A DNA stretch of 64,000 bases from Pseudomonas yangonensis (lineage in GTDB: Bacteria; Pseudomonadota; Gammaproteobacteria; Pseudomonadales; Pseudomonadaceae), in assembly GCF_009932725.1 (NCBI RefSeq), contig NZ_BLJU01000009.1, positions 124,001-188,000 of the forward strand. Direction: 5' to 3'. Every line of letters begins with the position of its first letter. Position 1 is the stretch's first letter. The notes under the pieces are model-generated. The model saw nothing but the letters and a program-made list of their open reading frames with translations, made no database searches and was not told where the DNA came from. Made by a program: the position numbers and the translations under genes. Positions 16,740-24,584 of this stretch are shown piece by piece.

Positions 16740-17279
16740 CTATTGATAGGACACATCGAGAAAGCCCGGATCGGCCGTCAGCGCGTGAGGGCTGAACACC
16801 AACCAGGGCTGTTCCCGTTGAAAAACACCGTGGATGAACGGCGCAATGCTCGCCTCGAGAGGCGGCAGTTGTTCTGAGAAGGCATCCACCGGGAAATGCT
16901 GCATACCGAAAACTTCGTCGACCGTCAGGCCGGCGAAAATTTCCTGGTGATCGACCACCAGGACTCGCCGCAGCTTGCGCAGCGGCGACAGTTCATGACC
17001 GAAGAACCCGCACAGGTCCATGATCGGTAACAGGCGGCCACGCACGTTGGCCACCCCTTTGACCCAGCTCTTCACACCCGGCAGCAGGGTGTAGCGCGGT
17101 TCGTGCAGGACCTCGCCCACCTCCCCCATCGGCGCGACGAAGAACCGCTCGCCCATGCGAAAGCCGATACCGCTCCAGGTCTGCACCGCCGCCTGTTGCG
17201 ACGGCAGGCCAGCCGCCAGGGCCCGGCAACGCTGGTCGATCTCGAGGAGGATCTGGTAAGGAGTCTGCGCGTCCGACAT
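16740..17279 (-). CDS. pilI: CheW-like coupling protein PilI
   Basis: A 179-residue CheW-domain protein that couples PilJ to ChpA. The CheW core is visible from SGIGFRMGERFFVAP through KGVANVRGRLLPIMDL to VDEVFGMQHFP. I place the start at MSDAQTPYQ (ATG 17277-17279), the family N-terminus; a TTG nine codons upstream is in frame but gives a lysine-rich extension with no support. The gene order pilH-pilI-pilJ is the standard one. Confidence 0.94.
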   Translation of the reverse strand: MSDAQTPYQILLEIDQRCRALAAGLPSQQAAVQTWSGIGFRMGERFFVAPMGEVGEVLHEPRYTLLPGVKSWVKGVANVRGRLLPIMDLCGFFGHELSPLRKLRRVLVVDHQEIFAGLTVDEVFGMQHFPVDAFSEQLPPLEASIAPFIHGVFQREQPWLVFSPHALTADPGFLDVSYQ

Positions 17280-17324
17280 GCCAGCCGTGGCCTTCTTTTT
17301 ATTCAATGAGCGGACAGCACGGCG

Positions 17325-17690
17325 TCAGCCGGCCAGTACCGCATTGAGAGTTTTCAGCAAGGTGTCTTCGTCGACCGGCTTGGTCAGGTAATCCTTGGCG
17401 CCCTGGCGCTTGCCCCAGACCTTGTCGGTTTCCTGATCCTTGGTGGTGACGATGATCACCGGGATGTGGCTGGTTTCAGCGTCCTTGGTCAGCTGACGGG
17501 TCGCCTGGAAACCGTTGAGACCGGGCATGACGATATCCATCAGCACCGCGTCCGGCTTTTCCTGGCGGGCCAGGGCAACGCCGTCGGCGCCGTTTTCCGC
17601 CTTCAGTACCTGATGGCCGTGCTTTTCCAGCATGGCGGTCAGTTTGTACATCTCGGTCGGGGAGTCATCAACAATCAGAATTCGAGCCAT
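17325..17690 (-). CDS. pilH: Single-domain response regulator PilH
   Basis: A 121-residue CheY-like receiver without output domain, phosphorylated by ChpA and acting oppositely to PilG on pilus retraction. The acidic pocket IVDDS (7-10), phospho-acceptor D52 in VLMDIVMPG, a switch threonine in IVTTKD and the lysine of YLTKPVDE are all present. The ATG at 17688-17690 gives the family start MARILIVDDSP; the in-frame TTG four codons earlier is rejected. Confidence 0.96.
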   Translation of the reverse strand: MARILIVDDSPTEMYKLTAMLEKHGHQVLKAENGADGVALARQEKPDAVLMDIVMPGLNGFQATRQLTKDAETSHIPVIIVTTKDQETDKVWGKRQGAKDYLTKPVDEDTLLKTLNAVLAG

Positions 17691-17737
17691 GGTGTTTCCC
17701 AATGCAGAAGAGACGCAGGGGCCGTGGGGCCGGTGCG

Positions 17738-18145
17738 TCAGGAGGCTTGTTCCACCGGGGTGAAGTCCGGTACGTGGGCTTTGATCGCACCGAGCAGCTC
17801 TTCCTTGCTGAAGGGCTTGGTCAGGTACTGATCGGAGCCGACGATGCGGCCCTTGGCCTTGTCGAACAGGCCATCCTTGGAGGACAGCATGATCACCGGG
17901 GTGGATTTGAAGGCACTGTTGTTCTTGATCAGGGCACAGGTCTGATACCCATCGAGACGCGGCATCATGATGTCGACAAAGATGATGCTCGGGTGAGTGT
18001 CGGCAATCTTGGCCAGGGCATCGAAGCCATCGACCGCGGTGATGACATCACAACCCACTTTTTTCAGCAGAGTTTCGGCGGTGCGACGAATCGTTTTCGA
18101 GTCGTCGATCACCATCACTTTCAAACCCTCGGAATGCTGTTCCAT
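17738..18145 (-). CDS. pilG: Single-domain response regulator PilG
   Basis: First gene of the Pil-Chp operon: a 135-residue CheY-like receiver that promotes pilus extension and cAMP signalling through FimV/FimL-linked CyaB activation (known for the family). The pocket VIDDS (12-16), phospho-acceptor D58 in FVDIMMPRLDG and K in YLTKPFSKEEL are intact. The start MEQHSEGLKV (ATG 18143-18145) is chosen over longer in-frame starts that would run into the divergent gshB promoter region. Confidence 0.96.
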   Translation of the reverse strand: MEQHSEGLKVMVIDDSKTIRRTAETLLKKVGCDVITAVDGFDALAKIADTHPSIIFVDIMMPRLDGYQTCALIKNNSAFKSTPVIMLSSKDGLFDKAKGRIVGSDQYLTKPFSKEELLGAIKAHVPDFTPVEQAS

Positions 18146-18201
18146 GTTCGCCCTACCATCGCCTCGGTGAGTCGTTATATTCGCGTTATCAGTATGCCTG
18201 A

Positions 18202-18245
18202 GGCCCAGTCGCCGATGGGGCTTGACCCAATCGTCGGGCCTTTTT
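18202..18245 (+). terminator. Terminator-like hairpin in the pilG-gshB divergent region
   Basis: GGCCC at 18202-18206 pairs with GGGCC at 18236-18240, with partial pairing inside (GATGGGG against CCCAATC), and TTTTT follows on the plus strand. Nothing upstream is transcribed in this direction except antisense to pilG, so it may block antisense reading or act in a gshB leader. The pairing is imperfect. Confidence 0.35.
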
Positions 18246-18387
18246 AGCACACTCTCCAGATGCAATCTATAAAGCCTGCCGGGACAGTGCCAGGCCTTGA
18301 CCAAGGCCCCGGCCGACGCCACCCTGACAGCCTCTTACGGCATGGCCAACCCGGCCTCTACCTTTATCTCGCGGAGAGTTACCCCCC

Positions 18388-19344
18388 ATGAGCCTTCGTC
18401 TCGGGATCGTCATGGATCCGATTGCCAGCATCTCCTTCAAGAAGGACAGCTCGCTGGCCATGTTGCTGGCCGCTCAAGCACGCGGCTGGTCGCTGTTCTA
18501 CATGGAGCAGCAGGATCTCTACCAGGTTCGCGGTCAGGCTCGTGCCCGCCTGCGCTCACTGGAAGTGTTCAATGACCCGCAGCGCTGGTTCACCTTGGGC
18601 ATGGAACAGGACACCCCGCTCGCCGAGCTGGATGTGATTCTCATGCGCAAGGACCCGCCCTTCGATAACGAATTCGTCTACTCCACCTACCTGCTCGAGC
18701 AGGCGGAGCGCGACGGCGTACTGGTGGTCAATCGGCCGCAGAGCCTGCGCGACTGCAATGAAAAGTTCTTCGCCACCCAGTTTCCCCAATACACGCCGCC
18801 GACCCTGGTCAGTCGGCGCGCCGATATTGTGCGCCAGTTTGCCGATGAGCACCGTGACATCATTCTCAAACCCCTTGATGGCATGGGCGGATCGCAGATC
18901 TTTCGCCACCGCGCAGGCGACCCCAACCTCTCGGTGATTCTGGAAACCCTGACCCTGCACGGCCAGCAGCAGATCATGGTGCAGGCCTATCTGCCGGCCA
19001 TCAAGGACGGCGACAAGCGCATCCTGATGATAGACGGGGAACCGGTACCCTACTGCCTGGCGCGCATCCCGGCCGCCGGAGAAACCCGCGGCAACCTGGC
19101 TGCAGGCGGGCGTGGCGAAGCCAGGCCGCTGACCGAACGCGACCGCGAGATCGCCACTGCAGTCGGCCCGACCCTGCGCGAAAAAGGGCTGATATTCGTC
19201 GGACTCGACGTCATCGGCGAGCACCTGACGGAAATCAACGTCACCAGTCCGACCTGCATCCGCGAGATCGATGCCGCTTTCGATACTCGTATCGGTGAGC
19301 GCCTGATGGACTGCATTGCCAGCAAGCGCGGGCTAAAAGCTTGA
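18388..19344 (+). CDS. gshB: Glutathione synthetase
   Basis: Joins gamma-glutamylcysteine and glycine with ATP to make glutathione; cytoplasmic, ATP-grasp fold. It has 318 residues, the usual bacterial length. Visible motifs are IVMDPIASI at the N-terminus, the ATP-grasp strand IILKPLDGMGGSQIF near 159-173, the DGDKRILMIDGEPVP segment, and the metal/ATP-binding EINVTSPTCIREI near the C-terminus. The ATG at 18388 is preceded by GGAGAGTTA. It diverges from pilG and is followed by the tonB-like gene. Confidence 0.96.
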   Translation: MSLRLGIVMDPIASISFKKDSSLAMLLAAQARGWSLFYMEQQDLYQVRGQARARLRSLEVFNDPQRWFTLGMEQDTPLAELDVILMRKDPPFDNEFVYSTYLLEQAERDGVLVVNRPQSLRDCNEKFFATQFPQYTPPTLVSRRADIVRQFADEHRDIILKPLDGMGGSQIFRHRAGDPNLSVILETLTLHGQQQIMVQAYLPAIKDGDKRILMIDGEPVPYCLARIPAAGETRGNLAAGGRGEARPLTERDREIATAVGPTLREKGLIFVGLDVIGEHLTEINVTSPTCIREIDAAFDTRIGERLMDCIASKRGLKA

Positions 19345-19432
19345 CGCAGGTGGCAGCCTGGCGCCTGCAACTTGCAGGCGCCCACCGCTACCCGGCAGAC
19401 TGCGCCCCATTCGAACGCAGACCCGATACGCG

Positions 19433-20329
19433 ATGAACGCAGCCGCTACCCCGCCCTCCACCTCTTCCGCTACCGTCCGCCCGGCGGATCGCCTGGGGTT
19501 CACCCTGTTTCTCGCCGCTGCCCTGCATGTGGCACTGATTCTTGGCATCGGCTTCACCCTGGAGTCGCCGCCGGAAATCAGCAAGACGCTGGAAATCACC
19601 CTGTCGACCTTCAAGAGCGAAGAGAAGCCCAAGGAGGCGGACTTTCTCGCCCAGGACAACCAGCAAGGCAGCGGTACGCTGGAACACGCCGCTGCGCCCA
19701 AGACCACCGAGCAGGCCCCGTTCCAGGACAGCGAGGTGCGCAAGGTCACACCGCCGGCGACGCCGCAGCAACCCGCCACCAAGCAGGAAGCGCCCAAGGC
19801 CGCCGTCGCCACGCGCGCACCACAACAACAGAAGACGCCGGTCAAACGCGAGGAAGCCAAACCGGTTCCGGAAACGCGCCCGGCACCGGTATTCGACTCT
19901 GCCCAGCTCTCGGCAGAAATCGCCAGCCTGGAAGCCGAACTGGCGCAGGAAGTTCAGGCCTACGCCAAGCGCCCGAAGATCCACCGCCTCAACGCCGCCT
20001 CGACCATGCGCGACAAGGGCGCCTGGTACAAGGACGAGTGGCGCAAGAAGGTCGAACGCATCGGCAACCTCAATTATCCGGACGACGCCCGTCGCCAGCG
20101 CATCTACGGCAGCCTGCGCCTGCTGGTGTCGATCAACCGCGATGGCTCACTGTATGAAGTGCAGGTGCTGGAGTCCTCGGGCCAGGCCGTACTGGACCAG
20201 GCCGCGCAACGCATCGTGCGCCTGGCCGCACCCTATGCGCCCTTCACCGGCGACCTGGCCGATATCGACCGCCTGGAAATCATCCGCACCTGGCGCTTCG
20301 AGCGCGGTGATCGGCTGTCGAGCAACTAG
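19433..20329 (+). CDS. TonB-family energy transducer (TonB3-like)
   Basis: A 298-residue protein with one N-terminal membrane anchor (about 22-43), a long Pro/Lys/Glu/Ala-rich periplasmic spacer (about 60-160) and a C-terminal TonB fold with YPDDARRQRIYGSLRLLVSI and VLESSGQAVLDQAA. TonB proteins transmit proton motive force to outer-membrane receptors. The PAO1 homologue next to gshB (TonB3) is reported to affect twitching motility, which fits its place beside the pil-chp operon. No exbB or exbD is nearby, so it must use another motor. Confidence 0.88.
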   Translation: MNAAATPPSTSSATVRPADRLGFTLFLAAALHVALILGIGFTLESPPEISKTLEITLSTFKSEEKPKEADFLAQDNQQGSGTLEHAAAPKTTEQAPFQDSEVRKVTPPATPQQPATKQEAPKAAVATRAPQQQKTPVKREEAKPVPETRPAPVFDSAQLSAEIASLEAELAQEVQAYAKRPKIHRLNAASTMRDKGAWYKDEWRKKVERIGNLNYPDDARRQRIYGSLRLLVSINRDGSLYEVQVLESSGQAVLDQAAQRIVRLAAPYAPFTGDLADIDRLEIIRTWRFERGDRLSSN

Positions 20330-20366
20330 TCCCGAGGTACACGCGGCCTGTCCGGCGCCGCTATCC

Positions 20367-20422
20367 GTAGCCCGGATGAAATCCGGGAACCTCACCACCA
20401 CCCCGGATTCCATCCGGGCTAC
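20367..20422. repeat. GTAGCCCGGAT extragenic palindrome, copy 1
   Basis: The left arm begins GTAGCCCGGATGAAATCC at 20367 and the right arm ends GGATTCCATCCGGGCTAC at 20422. It is an inverted repeat with 21-base arms and a short loop between the tonB-like gene and algH. The same element recurs at 28767, 40383 and 58332. Confidence 0.93.
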
Positions 20423-20499
20423 CTGCACGTCGTCCCTGCCCTGCAGCTGAACTGCCCTACAGCTTGAAGCCCGGCGCCTTAAAGCTGAAACTAGGCGTC

Positions 20500-21069
20500 A
20501 TGAAGAAATCAGCCCACATCTCGCTCAAGCACCATTTTCTGATCGCCATGCCGCACATGGCCGATCCGAACTTTGCCCAGACCGTCACCTACCTGGTCGA
20601 ACACAACGAGCAGGGCGCGATGGGCTTGGTGATCAACAAGCCCAACGGCCTCAATCTGGCCGAAGTGCTCGAACAATTGCGCCCCGATGAAGAGCCCGCA
20701 GCGCTGTGCCACAGCCTGCCGATCTTCGCCGGCGGCCCGGTGCAGACCGACCGTGGCTTCGTCCTGCACCCGGCCGGCCCGCAGTTCCAGGCAACCCTGG
20801 AGCTGGGTGAACTGGGCCTGTCCACTTCGCAGGACGTGCTGTTCGCCATCGCCGATGGCACTGGCCCGGACAAGTACCTGATCACCCTCGGCTACGCCGG
20901 CTGGGAAGCCGGGCAACTGGAAGCGGAGCTGGCCGACAACGCCTGGCTGACCTGCCCCGCCGACAGCAGCATTCTTTTCGACCTGCCCTTTGACCAGCGC
21001 CTCGATGCCGCGGCAGCACGCCTGGGGGTCAACCTCAGCCTGCTGACCTCGCAGGTCGGGCACGCCTGA
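20500..21069 (+). CDS. algH: YqgE/AlgH family protein
   Basis: A 189-residue cytoplasmic protein of the UPF0301 (YqgE/AlgH) family. In P. aeruginosa algH was reported as a regulator of alginate and virulence genes, but the biochemical function is unsettled. The conserved N-terminus HHFLIAMPHMADPNFAQTV, the GAMGLVINKP motif and FAGGPVQTDRGFVLH are all present. The start at 20500 gives the family N-terminus; the ribosome site is weak. The stop overlaps the ruvX start by one base (TGATG). Confidence 0.94.
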   Translation: MKKSAHISLKHHFLIAMPHMADPNFAQTVTYLVEHNEQGAMGLVINKPNGLNLAEVLEQLRPDEEPAALCHSLPIFAGGPVQTDRGFVLHPAGPQFQATLELGELGLSTSQDVLFAIADGTGPDKYLITLGYAGWEAGQLEAELADNAWLTCPADSSILFDLPFDQRLDAAAARLGVNLSLLTSQVGHA

Positions 21070-21503
21070 TGAGCGACAAGCCACTGCGCCTGTTGCTGGG
21101 CTTCGACTATGGCACCAAGCAGATCGGCGTCGCCGTCGGCCAGGTGATCACCGGCCAGGCCCGTGAGCTGTGCGTGCTCAAGGCGCAGAACGGCGTGCCG
21201 GACTGGAGCCGCGTCGAAGCGCTGATCAAGGAGTGGCAGCCGGACGCCGTGGTAGTCGGCCTGCCGCTGAACATGGACGGCACGCCCAGCGAGATGAGCG
21301 CCCGCGCCGAGAAATTCGCCCGCCGCCTCAATGGCCGCTTCAACCTGCCCGCCTACACCCACGACGAGCGCCTGACCACCTTCGAGGCCAAGGGCCAGCG
21401 CCTGCGCGAAGGCCAGAGCGGGGGTTATCGTGAGCGCCCGGTCGATGCCATTGCCGCCGCTCTGCTACTGCAGGGCTGGCTAGAGGAAAACTGCACGGGC
21501 TGA
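21069..21503 (+). CDS. ruvX: Holliday-junction resolvase-like RuvX/YqgF
   Basis: A 144-residue RNase H-fold protein. The family is implicated in processing 16S rRNA 5' ends and was proposed as a Holliday-junction resolvase. It shows the first catalytic strand LLLGFDYGTKQIGVAVG with D13, the VVVGLPLNMDGTPS motif, and YTHDERLTT. It is translationally coupled to algH, and pyrR follows with a 30-base gap. This pairing is universal in pseudomonads. Confidence 0.94.
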   Translation: MSDKPLRLLLGFDYGTKQIGVAVGQVITGQARELCVLKAQNGVPDWSRVEALIKEWQPDAVVVGLPLNMDGTPSEMSARAEKFARRLNGRFNLPAYTHDERLTTFEAKGQRLREGQSGGYRERPVDAIAAALLLQGWLEENCTG

Positions 21504-21533
21504 GCGACTCGGCCCGCACCAAGGAGTTTCGCC

Positions 21534-22037
21534 ATGCTACCGAACCCCAACGACCTGCTGCCGGCCATGGCCAATGCGCTGACCCGGCATCTGAACCAAC
21601 GCCAGATTCTGGATCCGCGTTTCATCGGCATCCGCACCGGCGGCGTCTGGGTCGCCCAGGCCCTGCTGCAGGCACTGGGACGTGATGACGCCCTTGGCAT
21701 CCTCGACGTCTCCTTCTACCGTGACGACTTCACCCAGAACGGTCTGCACCCACAGGTTCAACCGTCCGAGTTGCCGTTCGAGATCGAGGGCCAGCATCTG
21801 GTGCTGATCGACGACGTACTGATGAGCGGGCGCACCATCCGCGCCGCGCTGAACGAATTGTTCGACTATGGCCGCCCGGCCAGCGTGACCCTGGTCAGTC
21901 TGCTCGACCTCAACGCCCGCGATTTGCCGATCCGCCCGGATGTGGTCGGCGCCACCCTGTCGCTGGCGACCAACGAGCGGGTAAAATTGTCCGGCCCCAC
22001 GCCGCTGACCCTCGAACTCCAGACGCTCGCCAACTGA
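21534..22037 (+). CDS. pyrR: PyrR, bifunctional pyrimidine regulator / uracil phosphoribosyltransferase
   Basis: A 167-residue type I phosphoribosyltransferase-fold protein. The PRPP-binding loop [18 protein letters not shown] is at about 89-106. In Pseudomonas PyrR is encoded ahead of pyrB and affects expression of pyrimidine genes; in Gram-positive bacteria the homologue is an RNA-binding attenuator. An AAGGAG site lies seven bases before the ATG. Only 11 bases separate it from pyrB, so co-transcription is expected. I see no obvious attenuator hairpin in the gap. Confidence 0.94.
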
Positions 22038-22048
22038 GACTCCCCGCG

Positions 22049-23056
22049 ATGACGCCACTCGCCGCCAAGCGCCCGCTGCAGCTGAACGACCAAGGTCAGC
22101 TGCGTCACTTCCTCTCACTCGACGGCCTGCCCCGCGAGCTATTGACCGAAATCCTCGACACCGCCGACTCCTTCCTCGAAGTCGGCGCGCGGGCGGTGAA
22201 GAAAGTCCCGCTGCTGCGCGGCAAGACCGTGTGCAATGTGTTCTTCGAGAACTCCACGCGCACCCGCACCACCTTCGAGCTGGCCGCCCAGCGCCTGTCG
22301 GCCGACGTCATCAGCCTGAACGTGTCGACCAGCTCCACCAGCAAGGGCGAGACGCTGTTCGACACCCTGCGCAACCTCGAGGCCATGGCCGCCGACATCT
22401 TCGTCGTGCGCCATGCCGACTCCGGCGCCGCGCACTTCATCGCCGAGCACGTGTGCCCGAACCTGGCGATCATCAACGGTGGCGACGGCCGCCACGCGCA
22501 CCCGACTCAGGGCATGCTCGACATGCTCACCATCCGCCGCCACAAGGGCGACTTCGAGAATCTTTCGGTGGCCATCGTCGGCGATATCCTGCACTCGCGG
22601 GTGGCGCGCTCGAACATGCTCGCGCTGAAGACTCTGGGCTGCCCGGACATCCGCGTGATCGCGCCGAAGACCCTGTTGCCCATCGGTCTCGAGGAAAGCT
22701 ACGGCGTGCGCGTATTCAGCGACGCCAACGAAGGCCTCAAGGACGTCGACGTGGTGATCATGCTGCGCCTGCAGCGCGAGCGCATGCAGGGCGGCCTGCT
22801 GCCCAGTGAGGGCGAGTTTTACCGCCTGTTCGGCCTTACCGAGCAGCGCCTGAAACTGGCCAAGCCCGATGCCCTGGTGATGCACCCGGGCCCGATAAAC
22901 CGCGGCGTGGAGATCGAGTCGGCGGTGGCCGACGGCCCGCAGTCGGTGATCCTCAACCAGGTCACCTATGGCATCGCCATCCGCATGGCCGTGCTGTCGA
23001 TGGCCATGAGCGGGCAGAACGCCCAACGTCAACTCAACGCCGAGGAGGCCAACTGA
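22049..23056 (+). CDS. pyrB: Aspartate carbamoyltransferase catalytic subunit
   Basis: Condenses carbamoyl phosphate with aspartate, the committed step of pyrimidine synthesis. It has 335 residues, with the carbamoyl-phosphate motif STRTRTTFE at 69-77, a STSKGET loop near 95-101, HPTQ near 165 and MHPGPINRG near the C-terminus. The N-terminal extension of roughly a dozen residues is typical of the Pseudomonas dodecameric enzyme that assembles with PyrC'. Its stop overlaps the start of the next gene by one base (TGATG). Confidence 0.96.
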
Positions 23057-24327
23057 TGCGTACCGCAATCCTCGGCGCCCGTGTGATCGACCCGGCCAGC
23101 GGTCTGGACCGGGTCGCCGACCTCTATATCGACGGCGGCAAGCTGGCCGCCATCGGCCAGGCGCCGGCCGGTTTCACTGCCGACAAGACGCTCGAGGCCC
23201 AGGGCCTGATCGCCGCCCCCGGCCTGGTCGACCTGTCCGTGGCCCTGCGTGAGCCGGGCTACAGCCGCAAGGGCAGCATTGCCACGGAAACCCTGGCTGC
23301 GGCCGCTGGCGGCATCACCAGCCTGTGCTGCCCGCCGATCACCAAACCGGTACTGGACACCTCGGCGGTGGCCGAGCTGATCCTCGACCGCGCCCGCGAG
23401 GCCGGGCACACCAAGGTCTTCCCCATCGGCGCGCTGAGCAAGGGCCTGGCCGGCGAGCAGCTGGCCGAGCTGGTCGCCCTGCGCGATGCCGGCTGCGTGG
23501 CCTTCGGCAACGGCCTGGACAACTTCCGCAGCAGCCGCACCCTGCGCCGCGCGCTGGAATATGCCGCCACCTTCGACCTGCAGGTGATCTTCCACTCGCA
23601 GGATGCCGACCTGGCCGAAGGCGGCCTGGCGCACGAAGGCCCGACCGCCAGCTTCCTCGGCCTGGCCGGCATCCCGGAAACCGCCGAGACCGTGGCCCTG
23701 GCCCGCGACCTGCTGCTGGTGGAACAAAGCGGCGTGCGCGCGCACTTCAGCCAGATCACCAGCGCCCGTGGCGCCGAACTGATCGCCAATGCTCAGGCCC
23801 GCGGCCTGCCGGTGACCGCCGATGTGGCGCTGTACCAGCTGATTCTCACCGACGAGGCGCTGATCGATTTCTCCAGCCTCTACCACGTGCAGCCGCCGCT
23901 GCGCTCGCGCGCCGACCGCGACGGCCTGCGCGAGGCGGTGAAGGCCGGAGTGATCTCGGCCATCGCCAGCCATCACCAGCCGCACGAGCGCGACGCCAAG
24001 CTGGCGCCCTTCGCCGCCACCGAGCCGGGCATCAGCAGCGTGCAGTTGCTGCTCCCGCTGGCCATGAGCCTGGTGCAGGACGGCCTGCTCGATCTGCCGA
24101 CACTGCTGGCGCGTCTGTCCAGCGGCCCGGCAGCCGCACTGCGCCTGCCGGCCGGCACGCTCTGCGTCGGCGCCGCCGCCGATATCGTCCTGTTCGATGC
24201 GCAGGCTTCCACCGTCGCCGGTGAGCAGTGGTATTCCAAGGGCAGCAACTGCCCGTTCATCGGCCATTGCCTGCCCGGCGCGGTGCGCTACACCCTGGTC
24301 GACGGACATATCAGCTACCAGGGCTGA
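23056..24327 (+). CDS. pyrC': Inactive dihydroorotase homologue PyrC' (structural partner of PyrB)
   Basis: A 423-residue amidohydrolase-fold protein fused by position to pyrB. Active dihydroorotases carry a D-x-H-x-H-x-R metal motif; here the same place reads DLSVALREPG (D59-G68), so both metal-binding histidines are replaced by Ser61 and Ala63. This is the known situation in Pseudomonas, where PyrC' has no activity but is needed to assemble active aspartate carbamoyltransferase. A functional pyrC must lie elsewhere. Translational coupling to pyrB fits a fixed stoichiometry. Confidence 0.94.
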   Translation: MRTAILGARVIDPASGLDRVADLYIDGGKLAAIGQAPAGFTADKTLEAQGLIAAPGLVDLSVALREPGYSRKGSIATETLAAAAGGITSLCCPPITKPVLDTSAVAELILDRAREAGHTKVFPIGALSKGLAGEQLAELVALRDAGCVAFGNGLDNFRSSRTLRRALEYAATFDLQVIFHSQDADLAEGGLAHEGPTASFLGLAGIPETAETVALARDLLLVEQSGVRAHFSQITSARGAELIANAQARGLPVTADVALYQLILTDEALIDFSSLYHVQPPLRSRADRDGLREAVKAGVISAIASHHQPHERDAKLAPFAATEPGISSVQLLLPLAMSLVQDGLLDLPTLLARLSSGPAAALRLPAGTLCVGAAADIVLFDAQASTVAGEQWYSKGSNCPFIGHCLPGAVRYTLVDGHISYQG

Positions 24328-24336
24328 GTCCTTCGA

Positions 24337-24354
24337 GCCCGCCACTTGGCGGGC
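24337..24354 (+). terminator. Intrinsic terminator after pyrC'
   Basis: GCCCGCC / GGCGGGC hairpin with an ACTT loop, followed by TTGTTG, ten bases after the pyrC' stop. It is a plausible end for the pyrR-pyrB-pyrC' transcript, though the T run is broken. Confidence 0.7.
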
Positions 24355-24365
24355 TTGTTGTCCGT

Positions 24366-24384
24366 GGGTGCGCCAAGCGCACCC
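24366..24384. repeat. Small palindrome GGGTGCGC-CAA-GCGCACCC
   Basis: A perfect 8-base stem with a 3-base loop, just downstream of the pyrC' terminator. GGGTGCGC palindromes of this kind are scattered through Pseudomonas intergenic regions. The remaining 200 bases to fabY show no gene. Confidence 0.7.
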
Positions 24385-24584
24385 TACGCCCCTGATGACG
24401 CCCCATCCCAAGCGCGACACGCGCCGCACTTGCCACGACATTGGACGAATGAGTGACTCGACAGTCATGATCCACGTCAGGTTAGGCAGCCGAAATTTTC
24501 CAAATGCCACCGCCCTATGACCCCGCTCGCGCCCACTGGCGCCGGCCTGGCGTCGCGCTGGCCTTGTTCAGGAGCTTTTGAGTT

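Noticed and set aside
17280..17306. TTG-initiated nine-codon extension of pilI
   Set aside because: Lysine-rich, no ribosome site, and not shared with the family N-terminus.
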